Part shown: in pieces, positions 16,083 through 24,758 of the stretch
Position numbering within the stretch: position 1 is the stretch's first letter
Layout of the letters: each line of letters starts with the position of its first letter
Assembly: GCA_963846915.1 (NCBI GenBank)
Contig: CAWJXV010000004.1
Coordinates: 496,001 to 560,000 of the forward strand
DNA: 64,000 bases
Source of the DNA: PALSA-612 sp963846915
GTDB taxonomy: Bacteria; Actinomycetota; Thermoleophilia; Gaiellales; Gaiellaceae
Direction of reading: 5' to 3'
Program-made: the position numbers and the translations under genes
The notes under the pieces: generated by a model
What the model saw: only the letters and a program-made list of their open reading frames with translations
Told to the model about the DNA's origin: nothing
The model's database searches: none

Positions 16083-16934
16083 ATCACCGACGTCTGGATA
16101 GGCCTGGGCCTTGCGCTGATCTCGGCGCTGGCCGTCAACTGGGCGTATACCAAGGAACACTCGGCGGCCGCGGCACTGCCGACGCTCAGCTTCCGGCAGC
16201 CGGTCCGGTCGGTGAGCATGCTGCTGCGGAGCCGCGACTGGGTGATCGGCTTCGCGACCGAGTCCGGAGGGTGGGTGCTCTACGTCGTCGCGCTTCGGCT
16301 GGCGCCGCTCAGCCTGGTGCAGGCGGTGAGCGCGTCGGGAATCGCCGTCCTGGCCATGCTCGGCGTCCACGGCCATCCGGGCCGCCTGCGCCGGCACGAG
16401 CAGCTCGCGGTCGCGGCCGCCGTTCTCGGTCTCGTCCTGCTCGCGCTTTCACTCGTCGGGACGACCCCTGTGTCCCATCCACCGCGTGGTCTGGCGACGA
16501 TCGTCTGGCTGGCCGCGTCCGCGGGCGCGGCGACCGCGCTCGTGGTGCTGCGTCTGGGCATCGCGCGGGCAGCGCAGCTCGGGCTCGCCGCCGGGCTTCT
16601 GTTCGCCGCGGGGGACGTGTCCGCGAAGCTGATCTCGTTCGGTGGCATCTGGCTGCTGGCGCTCCTGTCGCTCGTGGCCGCCTACGCGGCAGGAACGGGC
16701 GTGCTGCAGGGGGCGTTCCAGCACGGCAGCGCGCTGACCGCCGCCGGCCTGGCGACACTGGTGACCAATGCCGTCCCGATCGCGGCCGGGTTCGTGCTCT
16801 TCGACGAGGCGCTCCCGAGCGGGGCGGGCGGCATCCTCGAGATCGCCGCCTTTGCCTCGATCGTCGCGAGCGCCGCGCTGCTCGGCCATGCGGCAGCCCG
16901 GTCGATCCCCGCCGCCGATCCCGGCACCGGGTGA
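16083..16934 (+). CDS. EamA/DMT-type membrane transporter, non-canonical start
   Basis: About 283 residues with nine to ten hydrophobic helices, including DVWIGLGLALISALAVNWAY at the N-terminus, VLYVVALRLAPLSLVQAVSA and GLATLVTNAVPIAAGFVLFD. This is the EamA drug/metabolite transporter fold. In-frame ATG or GTG codons first occur at 16212-16218, which would remove the first helix and loop; the reading frame opens right after a TAG at 16077. An ATC at 16083 sits 6 nt after GGAG and would give the expected N-terminus, so either ATC is the start or the base is an error for ATG. The substrate is unknown. Confidence 0.72.
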   Translation: MTDVWIGLGLALISALAVNWAYTKEHSAAAALPTLSFRQPVRSVSMLLRSRDWVIGFATESGGWVLYVVALRLAPLSLVQAVSASGIAVLAMLGVHGHPGRLRRHEQLAVAAAVLGLVLLALSLVGTTPVSHPPRGLATIVWLAASAGAATALVVLRLGIARAAQLGLAAGLLFAAGDVSAKLISFGGIWLLALLSLVAAYAAGTGVLQGAFQHGSALTAAGLATLVTNAVPIAAGFVLFDEALPSGAGGILEIAAFASIVASAALLGHAAARSIPAADPGTG

Positions 16935-16984
16935 TCGGGCACGGGCGGACGGTCGAGCGCGACGCTTTTGGTAGCTTCGCGCCG

Positions 16985-17668
16985 ATGGCTAGCCGGGAGG
17001 CCGCCTGTCACTGCGGGCAACTTCGTCTGGAGGTCACGGGCGATCCGTTTGCCGTCTCCATCTGCAACTGCCTTGACTGCCAGCGCCGCACCGGAAGCGC
17101 CTTCGGGATCCAGGCGGGCTTCAAGGCCGATCAGGTGCAGATCGCCGGTCGCTTCGACGACTACGCGCGCATCTCGGACGAGTCGGACAGGAAGGAGCAC
17201 GTCTTCCATTTCTGCCCCGGCTGCGGCTCCCAGGTCTTCTACACCGAACCGACCGAGCCGGACCTGGTCGTCGTCTCGGTCGGCGCATTCGCCGACCCGG
17301 AGTTCCCGCCGCCGACGGAGTCGGGCTACGACTCTCGCCGTCACCACTGGGTCGGGCTGCCCGACTCGGTCCACCGGCATGCCCCCGAGCTGTGGGACCC
17401 GGTTCGACCGATCTACGAAGCCGGCGACTACGCGGATGCGGCAGACAGGGGGCGCGAGCTCATCGAGGCCCGCCCCGACCAGGCGTACCTCTACTACAAC
17501 GTGGCGTGCTGCGAGAGCCTCGCGGGCCGGACAGACGACGCCTTCGAGCACCTCCGCCAGGCGATCGACATGTGGGAGGGCTGCCGCGACATGGCGACTG
17601 CGGACTCCGACTTCGACCCGGTCCGCGACGAGCCCGCGTTCCAGGACCTGATCGGCCGCGGGGCATAG
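16985..17668 (+). CDS. GFA-type zinc protein with C-terminal TPR-like extension
   Basis: A 227-residue protein. The first 130 residues match the GFA/Mss4-like zinc fold: ACHCGQLRLEV, ICNCLDCQRRTGSAFG and HFCPGCGSQVFYTEP supply the zinc cysteines. The stand-alone family (about 130-150 residues) includes glutathione-dependent formaldehyde-activating enzyme homologs, although most members lack that activity. Residues 140-225 add a helical part (AGDYADAADRGRELIEARPD, YLYYNVACCESLAGRTDDAF) resembling a TPR pair, an uncommon fusion. The ATG is 7 nt after TAGCTT (16972-16977), indicating a leaderless mRNA. Confidence 0.8.
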   Translation: MASREAACHCGQLRLEVTGDPFAVSICNCLDCQRRTGSAFGIQAGFKADQVQIAGRFDDYARISDESDRKEHVFHFCPGCGSQVFYTEPTEPDLVVVSVGAFADPEFPPPTESGYDSRRHHWVGLPDSVHRHAPELWDPVRPIYEAGDYADAADRGRELIEARPDQAYLYYNVACCESLAGRTDDAFEHLRQAIDMWEGCRDMATADSDFDPVRDEPAFQDLIGRGA

Positions 17669-17828
17669 GCGGCAAGCGACCCTCGAGACCGGCACTCGGC
17701 CAGGCGGACTGGTGTGGAGAGGTTCTCTACGACGTGCCTGCCGTGGCCTTGCAGTCTTTCGAACGGCAGGCGGACACGCGCCTCTCCCTGGCGGGAGCCT
17801 GAAGCCGTTCGGTCCTGCGGCCGTCTGG

Positions 17829-17884
17829 CTTGTAAGTCTTGTATTGAGACAGACATCGTATTGCTTTTCTACTAATAGGTTATG
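17829..17884. other. AT-rich patch upstream of the cyclase-AAA gene
   Basis: Within a region of about 70% GC this 56-bp stretch is mostly A/T, holds two copies of GTATTG and two of CTTGTA, and ends in ACTAATAGGTTATGG. The rest of the gap from 17669 to 17948 shows no gene. The patch could be a regulatory site or an upstream promoter for the gene at 17949, or a trace of foreign DNA. Confidence 0.45.
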
Positions 17885-17948
17885 GTCTCGTCGGAGTGCG
17901 GCTCGAGGCGTGAGATCCGTCGCTCGATCCGGGTCGTAGACTCGAACC

Positions 17949-20900
17949 GTGGTCGTGTGCGCTGCCTGCGGCAAGGAGGTCCAGGGCGAATTTCCGTTCT
18001 GCCCGTTCTGTGCGGCGCCGCTGGCCGACAACGGGCGGGCCGAAGCGCCGGAGGAGCGGAAGATCGTGTCCGTGTTGTTCTGCGATCTCGTCGGGTTCAC
18101 GGCTGCGTCGGACTCGGTCGACCCGGAGGACGTGAGAGCGCGGATCCGTCCCTACCACGGTCGCCTGCGCAAAGAGATCGAGCGGTACGGCGGCACCGTC
18201 GAGAAGTTCGTTGGCGACGCCGTGATGGCGGTGTTCGGCGCCCCGGTCGCGCACGAGGACGATGCCGAGCGCGCTGTGCGTGCCGGGCTGAGGATTCTCG
18301 AGGGGATCTCCGAGCTCAACCAGGCCGACCCCTCGCTCTCCCTGCAGGTGCGGGTCGGGATCGGCACGGGTGAGGCGGTGGTAGCGCTCGGCGCCCGTCC
18401 CGAGCAGGGCGAGGGGATCGTCACCGGCGACGTCGTCAACACCGCCTCGCGCTTGCAGGGCGCCGCGCCGGTGGACGGCATCGCCGTCTCCGAGCAGACG
18501 TACCGCTCCACCGAGCGGGTCTTCGACTACGAGGAGCTCGAGCGCGTATCGGTGAAAGGCAAGGCGGAGCTGCTCGGCGTCTGGCGTCCGCTCCGGGCGC
18601 GCGCCCGTCTCGGGGCCGACGTCATGCGCACGTACGCGGCGCCGCTCGTAGGGCGTGAGCTAGAGAAGACGCTGCTGGTGGGGACGTTCGAACGGTCGGC
18701 GCAGCAACGCTCGTGCCAGCTCGTGACCGTCGTGGGCGAGCCCGGCGTCGGGAAGAGCCGACTGTGCGCCGAGCTGTTGGGATACGTCGAGGATCGTCCC
18801 GGCCTCGTGCGGTGGCGCCAGGGCCGCTGCCTGCCGTACGGCGAAGGCATCGCCTTCTGGGCGCTCGGGGAGATCGTGAAGGCGGAGTGCGGCATCCTGG
18901 AGTCGGACTCGCCCGAAGAAGCAGCGGCGAAGCTCGAGCGGGCGTTGCCCGAGGACGATCGAGACCGTGGCTGGTTGAAGGCGCGGCTGGCGCCGCTCGT
19001 CGGCGCTCCGGCGGCGCCCGCGTCGCAGGAGGAGTCGTTCGCGGCCTGGCGGCGCTGCCTCGAATCGTGGGCGGAGGGTCGGGAGACGGTGCTGGTGTTC
19101 GAGGACCTGCACTGGGCGGACACCGCGTTCCTGTCTTTTCTCGAGCACCTCGCCGACTGGGCGCAAGGGGTCCCGCTGCTCGTTCTGTGCACCGCCCGCC
19201 CGGAGCTGTACGAGCAGCACGCGGCCTGGGCGTCGGGGCTGCGCAACGCGACGATGATCAACCTCCCCCCGCTGACCGACGACGCGACCTCGCAGCTCAT
19301 CGCCTCGCTGCTGGAGCGCCTCGAGCTTCCGGCGGAGACGCACGACGCGCTGCTCGAGCGGGCGGGCGGCAACCCGCTCTTCGCCGAGGAGTTCGCGCGC
19401 CTGCTCTCGGACCGTGGCGAGCTGGCGGAGGCGGTCGAAGAGGTGCCCGACACGGTTCAGGCGCTGATCGCGGCCCGACTCGACACGCTCTCGGCCGACC
19501 GCAAGAGCCTGCTCCAGGACGCGTCGGTCGTGGGCAAGGTGTTCTGGGCCGGGGCGCTCGCGGAGATGGGCGGTCGCAACCCACGCGAGGTGGAGCAGGC
19601 GCTGCACGAGCTGGCCCGCAAGGAGCTCGTGCGCCCGATCCGGACGAGCTCGGTGGAGGACGAGCAGGAGTTCGGCTTCTGGCATCTCCTGGTCAGGGAC
19701 GTCTGCTACGCGCAGATCCCCCGGGTTGCTCGTGTGGCCCGTCACCGTGCCGCGGCGGCCTGGGTCGAGCGTCAGGCGGGCGGGCGGGTCGAGGACCTGG
19801 CCGACGTGCTGGCCCACCACTTCCTGACCGCGCTCGAGCTCGCCCGCGCCTCCGGCCAGACGGAGCAGGCGCAGGAGCTGCAGGCGGGCGCGATCCGCCA
19901 TCTGACGCTGGCCGGGGAACGGGCGATCGGGCTCGACGTGGGGCATGCCGAGGCGAGCCTCGCCCGGGCGCTCGCGCTCGCTCCCTCGGGACATCCTGCG
20001 CGGGCGCTGCTCCTCGAGCGCTGGGCCCAGGCCGCCCAGCAGCAGGGCCAGCTGCTCGAGGCGAAGGCGGCGCTCGAGGAGGCGCACGCCCTCTACCTGG
20101 AGCGAGGCGACACGGTCGGTGCTGGTAGGGCGCTCTCCGTGCTCGTCACCGTGCTCTGGGCTCTCGGCGATCCGCGGCGGAAGGAGCTGATCGCGGAGGC
20201 GCTCGATCTGCTCGAGCAGCAACCAGCCGGCCCGGAGCTGGTCGCAGCCTACGCCCAGCTTGCGGGCGTCCACTTCATCAGCGGCCTCTACGAGAACGCG
20301 ATCGCCGCGGCGCAGCGCGCGGTCGGTCTCGCGTCGGAGCTCGGGCTGCCGGAGCCGGCCCGTGCGGTCGGCTTTCTCGGCGCGTCGCGGAGCTTTCTCG
20401 GAGACCGGCAGGGCATCGAGGACCTGCGCCGGGCGCTCGAGCTCTCGATCGAGCAGAGCCTGAGCCGCGAGGCAGCGGTGATCTACGGGAACTACGCGGT
20501 CGCCGCCCACCAGTACGACGGTCCCGAGGCGGCTCTCGCCCTGTGCCGCGACGGCACCGAGTTCTCCGAGCGGCGCGGCATCGCGGAGCTCGCGCTCATC
20601 AACAGCATCGAGAGCCTGCGCTACCTGGTCGAGTGCGGCCGCCCTGACGGTGTGGCGGAACAGGCGGCGGCGCTCGCCGAGAGAGCCGAGGCGGCCGGCG
20701 GCGTCGTGGTCGCGATCACGGCCCGCTCGCTGGAGTTCAAGCTGCTCTTCGAGCGAGAGGAGAGCTCACGGTCGACGGACGTCGAGAAGCTGGCCGACAG
20801 CGTGCGCGGGACAGGTGTCCCGGAGACCGTCATCGTCGGCTTCACCGGCGCCGTGCAGCGGCTCCTCGGCACGGGCCGGCCGGAGGAGGCGAAGGCGCTG

Positions 20901-21338
20901 CTGAGTGAGGTCGACCGGTTCCAGGAGACCCGAGCCGACCCCTACTACGCCTCGTACCTCGGCGAGCTCGTGCGCTGCGCGCTCGCACTCGGAGACGCGG
21001 AGCTCGCGACTCGACTCGTCGAAGGCGCCGAGCCGCTGACGCCGCTCTTCGCTCACGCTCTCCTCACGTCCCGCGCCCTGCTCGCCGAAGCCGCCGGCAA
21101 TCACGCCGAGGCTGCGCCGCTGTACGCCGAAGCGGTCGAACGCTGGCGTGGGTTCGGAAACGTCCCGGAACGCGCCTATGCGCTGCTCGGCCGGGGCCGC
21201 TGCCTGGCCGCGCTCGGCGCCGCCGAGGCGGAGCTGTTGCTGCGCGAGGCGCGCGACGCGTTCGCGCCGCTCGGCTACAGGCGCGCGCTCGGCGAGACCG
21301 AGCAGCACCTGGCGGCGGCGCTCACCGCCTCGTCGTAG
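17949..21338 (+). CDS. Zinc-ribbon, class III cyclase, AAA ATPase and TPR fusion protein
   Basis: A 1129-residue signalling protein. A zinc ribbon opens it (CAACGKEV and FCPFCAAPL, residues 3-25). A class III cyclase domain follows at about 40-220, with VSVLFCDLVGFTAAS and VEKFVGDAVMAVFG supplying the two metal-binding Asp residues. An AAA-type ATPase comes next, with Walker A GEPGVGKSRL (about 262) and Walker B LVFEDLHWAD (about 385). The second half is alpha-helical TPR-like repeats. This architecture is frequent in Actinobacteria and is thought to couple nucleotide signalling with STAND-type ATPase switching; targets are unknown. The GTG lies 6 nt after TAGACT (17937-17942). Confidence 0.88.
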   Translation: MVVCAACGKEVQGEFPFCPFCAAPLADNGRAEAPEERKIVSVLFCDLVGFTAASDSVDPEDVRARIRPYHGRLRKEIERYGGTVEKFVGDAVMAVFGAPVAHEDDAERAVRAGLRILEGISELNQADPSLSLQVRVGIGTGEAVVALGARPEQGEGIVTGDVVNTASRLQGAAPVDGIAVSEQTYRSTERVFDYEELERVSVKGKAELLGVWRPLRARARLGADVMRTYAAPLVGRELEKTLLVGTFERSAQQRSCQLVTVVGEPGVGKSRLCAELLGYVEDRPGLVRWRQGRCLPYGEGIAFWALGEIVKAECGILESDSPEEAAAKLERALPEDDRDRGWLKARLAPLVGAPAAPASQEESFAAWRRCLESWAEGRETVLVFEDLHWADTAFLSFLEHLADWAQGVPLLVLCTARPELYEQHAAWASGLRNATMINLPPLTDDATSQLIASLLERLELPAETHDALLERAGGNPLFAEEFARLLSDRGELAEAVEEVPDTVQALIAARLDTLSADRKSLLQDASVVGKVFWAGALAEMGGRNPREVEQALHELARKELVRPIRTSSVEDEQEFGFWHLLVRDVCYAQIPRVARVARHRAAAAWVERQAGGRVEDLADVLAHHFLTALELARASGQTEQAQELQAGAIRHLTLAGERAIGLDVGHAEASLARALALAPSGHPARALLLERWAQAAQQQGQLLEAKAALEEAHALYLERGDTVGAGRALSVLVTVLWALGDPRRKELIAEALDLLEQQPAGPELVAAYAQLAGVHFISGLYENAIAAAQRAVGLASELGLPEPARAVGFLGASRSFLGDRQGIEDLRRALELSIEQSLSREAAVIYGNYAVAAHQYDGPEAALALCRDGTEFSERRGIAELALINSIESLRYLVECGRPDGVAEQAAALAERAEAAGGVVVAITARSLEFKLLFEREESSRSTDVEKLADSVRGTGVPETVIVGFTGAVQRLLGTGRPEEAKALLSEVDRFQETRADPYYASYLGELVRCALALGDAELATRLVEGAEPLTPLFAHALLTSRALLAEAAGNHAEAAPLYAEAVERWRGFGNVPERAYALLGRGRCLAALGAAEAELLLREARDAFAPLGYRRALGETEQHLAAALTASS

Positions 21339-21348
21339 CCTGGGCACC

Positions 21349-22398
21349 GTGAGGATCGGACTCCTGTGGCGCGCCGAGTGGGATCCCGTCCGCGACGCGA
21401 CACGGATCGCGGAGAGCTGCCGGTTGCACGGCATGTTCGCTGCCTTCGACGCCCTGGGCGTGACGGCCGAGCCCGTCGTCTACACCGACGAGGCAGCCGC
21501 GGCAGTGCGCGAGCAGCTCCTCGACCTCGACGGCGTCCTCGTCTGGGTCAACCCGATCGAACAGGGCCTCGATCGCTCGCAGCTCGACCCCCTGCTCCGT
21601 GAGGTTGCGGCCGCAGGGGTCTGGGTGAGCGCCCACCCGGACGTGATCGCGAGGATGGCGACCAAAGAGGTGCTCGTCGAGACATCGGCGATGAGCTGGA
21701 GCGCCGAGACCTACCTCTACCGCACGCACGACCAGCTCGGCGAGGAGCTACCCGCTCGACTCGCCGCGCGGGGGCCGCTGGTGCTGAAGCAGCAGCGCGG
21801 CATGGGCGGGACGGGGGTCTGGAAGATCGAGCCGGCCGACGCGAGTACCTCGCTCGTCCGTGTCCAGCACGCGGCGAAAGACAGCCTTCCCGAGGAGATG
21901 CGCCTGGACGAGTTCGTCCAGCGCTGCGCGCCGTACTTCGCGGGCGGCGGCCTCATGGTCGAGCAGCCGTTCCAGACCCGGCTGGCCGAAGGGATGATCC
22001 GCGTCTACCTGAGCCACGACTCGGTGGTCGGCTTCGCGCACCAGTACCCTCGCGGGCTGATGCCGCCGCCGACCGACCGCGATGTGCCGCCACCGGCCGG
22101 GAAGACGTTCGAGGTCGCGTCCGCGGCGCGCTTCCGGGACCTCCGGGCGCAGATGGAGTCCGAGTGGGTGCCCGAGCTCCAGCAGATCGTCGGGCTCGAC
22201 CGTCGTTCCCTGCCGGCGATCTGGGACGCCGACTTCCTCCTCGGGCCGAAGGTCGCCTCCGGCACCGACACCTACGTCCTCTGCGAGATCAACGCCAGCT
22301 CGACCTTCGCCTTCCCCGAGCACGCCATGCCTACCGTCGCGCAGGCGGCACTCGACGGAATCCGTGATCACCAGCCACCAAAGGAGCGCACGCCATGA
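21349..22398 (+). CDS. Cj0069-like protein with ATP-grasp-type fold
   Basis: A 349-residue protein resembling the Cj0069 family. The N-terminus (VRIGLLWRAEWDP) starts a Rossmann-like part; the centre has PLVLKQQRGMGGTGVWKIE, a lysine and glycine-loop pattern of ATP-grasp enzymes, and the end has YVLCEINASSTFAFPEHAMP, matching the metal-binding E-x-N site. It would ligate an acid to an amine or thiol using ATP, but no substrate is known. The GTG is 7 nt after TAGCCT (21336-21341), whose TAG is the stop of the preceding gene. It overlaps the next gene by ATGA. Confidence 0.72.
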   Translation: MRIGLLWRAEWDPVRDATRIAESCRLHGMFAAFDALGVTAEPVVYTDEAAAAVREQLLDLDGVLVWVNPIEQGLDRSQLDPLLREVAAAGVWVSAHPDVIARMATKEVLVETSAMSWSAETYLYRTHDQLGEELPARLAARGPLVLKQQRGMGGTGVWKIEPADASTSLVRVQHAAKDSLPEEMRLDEFVQRCAPYFAGGGLMVEQPFQTRLAEGMIRVYLSHDSVVGFAHQYPRGLMPPPTDRDVPPPAGKTFEVASAARFRDLRAQMESEWVPELQQIVGLDRRSLPAIWDADFLLGPKVASGTDTYVLCEINASSTFAFPEHAMPTVAQAALDGIRDHQPPKERTP

Positions 22399-23012
22399 AC
22401 CGGTTCGAGCAAGCCGTCTACGACTGCATGATCCCGACCGCCGAGCTCCTGGGCCAGACGACGAAGCCGCTGCATCGCGCGATCCTGCTCAACTTCTGGC
22501 GCCACGTGCACCTCGAAGGCGCCGGGGACTACGAGCGGATCCTCGCGCCGGACATGATGGTCGACGAGCCCGTCTACCGGGTCACGTGGGGTGCCAACCC
22601 CGCCGTGATCACCGGGAAGGAAGGGGTGCTCGCCTTCTACAACAGCGTGGGCGAGTCCGTGCTGTGGCACTCCGACGACCGCCTCGCGGTCGGCGACTTC
22701 GGGGTCTGCGACGAGATCACCTTCCACCAGCTCGCGCGCGGGGCCGACCTGCGGGCCGTCGGCTACGACGTCGACGACTCGGACACGCTCTATCACGTGG
22801 CGAGCCGACAGGCGTTCATCTGGCCCTACGACGATCAGGCGCGCCTCGCCGGCGAGCATCTCTACGAGGACAAGACGAGCCTGACGATCGAAGAGGTGAG
22901 CCCGGACGAGGCGATCACGCCCGCGCGGGTCCGCGAGATCCACCGCGAGCAGCTGGCGAAGCTGGAAGCGGAGCGAGGCGACGGCTTCTGGGTCCTCGGC
23001 TCCGGCGCCTAG
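22395..23012 (+). CDS. NTF2/SnoaL-like protein, partner of the ATP-grasp gene
   Basis: A 205-residue protein beginning FEQAVYDCMIPTAELLGQTT. The central part (ILLNFWRHVHLEGAGDYERI, TGKEGVLAFYNSVGES, FGVCDEITFHQLARG) has the pattern of the NTF2-like cone fold used by SnoaL-type enzymes and binding proteins. The ATG has AAAGGAG 8 nt upstream and overlaps the stop of the Cj0069-like gene by 4 nt, so the two proteins probably act together. No catalytic residues could be assigned. Confidence 0.65.
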   Translation: MNRFEQAVYDCMIPTAELLGQTTKPLHRAILLNFWRHVHLEGAGDYERILAPDMMVDEPVYRVTWGANPAVITGKEGVLAFYNSVGESVLWHSDDRLAVGDFGVCDEITFHQLARGADLRAVGYDVDDSDTLYHVASRQAFIWPYDDQARLAGEHLYEDKTSLTIEEVSPDEAITPARVREIHREQLAKLEAERGDGFWVLGSGA

Positions 23013-23027
23013 CCGCCTGACCGCGAA

Positions 23028-23057
23028 TGCGAGGGGCCGCCGGGGCGTCCCCTCGCA
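23028..23057. terminator. Bidirectional hairpin between convergent genes
   Basis: TGCGAGGGG (23028-23036) and CCCCTCGCA (23049-23057) form a perfect 9-bp stem with a 12-nt loop. It lies between the convergent NTF2-like gene and the DUF1059 gene and probably ends transcription from both sides, although no U-tract follows. Confidence 0.65.
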
Positions 23058-23074
23058 GCGTTGGCCGGCTGGGC

Positions 23075-23230
23075 TCAGTGCTCGTGCGCCATCGAGAGGA
23101 TCTGCTCTCTCGAGTACTGCCCGACCATGTCCGGGTGCTTCTCCTGGATGTGCTGTTCGACGCCCTTGACCAGCTCGTCGTCCGTGTCCGCCTCGACGAC
23201 CTCGCCGCACGGACAGTGGATAGCTTTCAT
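23075..23230 (-). CDS. DUF1059-like small protein
   Basis: A 51-residue protein starting MKAIHCPCGEVVEADTDDEL and ending ILSMAHEH. The CPCG motif, the acidic ADTDDELVKGVEQHIQEKH stretch and the size match the DUF1059 family of small, probably metal-binding cytoplasmic proteins. The ATG has the strong site GGAGGAGG about 5 nt upstream. It shares the intergenic hairpin with the convergent gene. Function unknown. Confidence 0.8.
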   Translation of the reverse strand: MKAIHCPCGEVVEADTDDELVKGVEQHIQEKHPDMVGQYSREQILSMAHEH

Positions 23231-23288
23231 CGGGCCTCCTCCGGAGGGGACGAGCCCGGACCTTACCCCAGGCCCGGCAGGGCAGAAG

Positions 23289-24200
23289 CTATGGGGCGGG
23301 TACCTCGGGCATCGGCTCGGGCAGCGGTCCGGAGACGTGCTCGCCGCGGCGACCGCCCTGCGTCGCCAGGGCCGATCCGGCGAGGATCAGCACGAGCCCG
23401 ACGCCCATCCCGGTAGTGAACGACTCCCCGAGGAAGGCGACGCCGGCGACGGCGGCCACGGCCGGGTTGACGTAGGTGATCACGGTCGCGCGCACCGGCC
23501 CCGCCTCCTTGATCAGCGCGAAGAAGAAGACGAACGCGAGCGCCGTGCAGACGATCGCCAGCACGAAGACCGAGACGATGACCTCGGGGCCCGGCACCGA
23601 CGCCGGCAGGTGGAGGAGCGCGACCGGCGTGTAGGCGAGTGCGGTCAGCGTCAGCGAAGCGGCGATCACGCCGAGCGCGGGCAGGCCGCTCAGGTAACGG
23701 TCGAGGATCAGCGGGCCGAGCGCGTAGCAGAAGGCGACGCCGAGGACCTCCGCGATCGCGCGCGCGTCCGCACCGCCGGTATCGAAGCCGACGAGCGCCG
23801 CGACGCCGAGGAGGCCGACGAGCAGCCCGGCGAGCGTGCGCGGCCCGAGTCGCTCCCGGCTGCCGGTGGAGAGGGCGAGCACCACGCCGATCAGCGGCAC
23901 CGCGGCGATCAGGAGCGCCGTCAGCGAGCTCGACAGATGCTGCTCGGCTCTCGCGAGCAGAAGCCACGGCACGGCCACCTCGATGACGGTGAAGACGACG
24001 AGCGGCCGCCAGCGCGCCGGCAGCGGACGCAGCTCGTGTCGCCACGCGGCCAGTGGCAGGAGGAGCGCGACGGCGATCGCCGCGCGGGCCCAGACGAGCG
24101 TCGCCGGCGACAGGTCCCGCACAGCGATCTTGATGAACAGGTACGGGATCCCCCAGATCACGCACATTGCTGCGAAGAGGAACAGGCCGCGCCGGGTCAT
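23289..24200 (-). CDS. EamA/DMT-family transporter
   Basis: A 303-residue membrane protein with ten hydrophobic helices in two EamA repeats: the first begins FAAMCVIWGIPYLFIKIAV and the second LGVAFCYALGPLILDRYL. The C-terminal helix TGMGVGLVLILAGSALAT is followed by a short hydrophilic tail. This fold exports amino acids, nucleosides or drugs; specificity cannot be read from the sequence. It is transcribed alone, divergent from the ATPase gene at 24279. Confidence 0.85.
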   Translation of the reverse strand: MTRRGLFLFAAMCVIWGIPYLFIKIAVRDLSPATLVWARAAIAVALLLPLAAWRHELRPLPARWRPLVVFTVIEVAVPWLLLARAEQHLSSSLTALLIAAVPLIGVVLALSTGSRERLGPRTLAGLLVGLLGVAALVGFDTGGADARAIAEVLGVAFCYALGPLILDRYLSGLPALGVIAASLTLTALAYTPVALLHLPASVPGPEVIVSVFVLAIVCTALAFVFFFALIKEAGPVRATVITYVNPAVAAVAGVAFLGESFTTGMGVGLVLILAGSALATQGGRRGEHVSGPLPEPMPEVPAP

Positions 24201-24278
24201 GCCCGGCTTCTACCAGCTGGCTCGCCGGTGGTGTCACGGCGCGCAAGAAACTCGCGTTTTGCGAGTCTTCTCGGGTAG

Positions 24279-24710
24279 ATGGCCGATTCAGCCGATACCG
24301 ACCATGTGTTCCGCGCGCGGCTCCCGGCGACGCCGCCCTCGATAGGGCTCTTCCGCGAACAGCTTCGGCGCTGGCTCGAGCAGCACGACGTGAGCTCGGC
24401 CCAGGTCTTCGACATCGTGCTCGCCTGTTCCGAGTCGCTCACGCTCGTGATCGAGGAGCAGCCGACCAAGCGGGCGCTCGTCGTGGACGTCGAGGCGACG
24501 ATCGACGACGGCGATCTCGTGCTGACGACACGCGACTACGGTCTCTGGCACGAGACACACGCACGGGACGTGGAGGAGCCGCTCGGCCTCTCGCTCATGC
24601 GCGCGCTGATGGACTCCGTCGAGCTCGAACGGCACCGCGACGGCCAGCGGATCACGCTGCGCAAGCGCGTCGCGATCGCGAACGGCGAGCAGCGGGCGCT
24701 CCCGCTCTAG
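24279..24710 (+). CDS. RsbW-like GHKL ATPase with degenerate N-box
   Basis: A 143-residue protein of the anti-sigma-factor kinase type (HATPase_c_2). It has the typical start (FRARLPATPPSIGLFREQLR), the helix FDIVLACSESLTLVIEE, the G1-like region DLVLTTRDYGLWHE and the G2-like end PLGLSLMRALMDSVEL. The N-box usually contains an Asn that binds magnesium for ATP (pattern E-x-x-x-N); here the corresponding position is Leu, so catalysis may be lost and the protein may act only by binding. No sigma factor or anti-anti-sigma gene is adjacent. Confidence 0.72.
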   Translation: MADSADTDHVFRARLPATPPSIGLFREQLRRWLEQHDVSSAQVFDIVLACSESLTLVIEEQPTKRALVVDVEATIDDGDLVLTTRDYGLWHETHARDVEEPLGLSLMRALMDSVELERHRDGQRITLRKRVAIANGEQRALPL

Positions 24711-24758
24711 GTCCTGTCACGCCGCCTGTCTCCGGCTTTGGGGCAGAATCTCCCTGCA

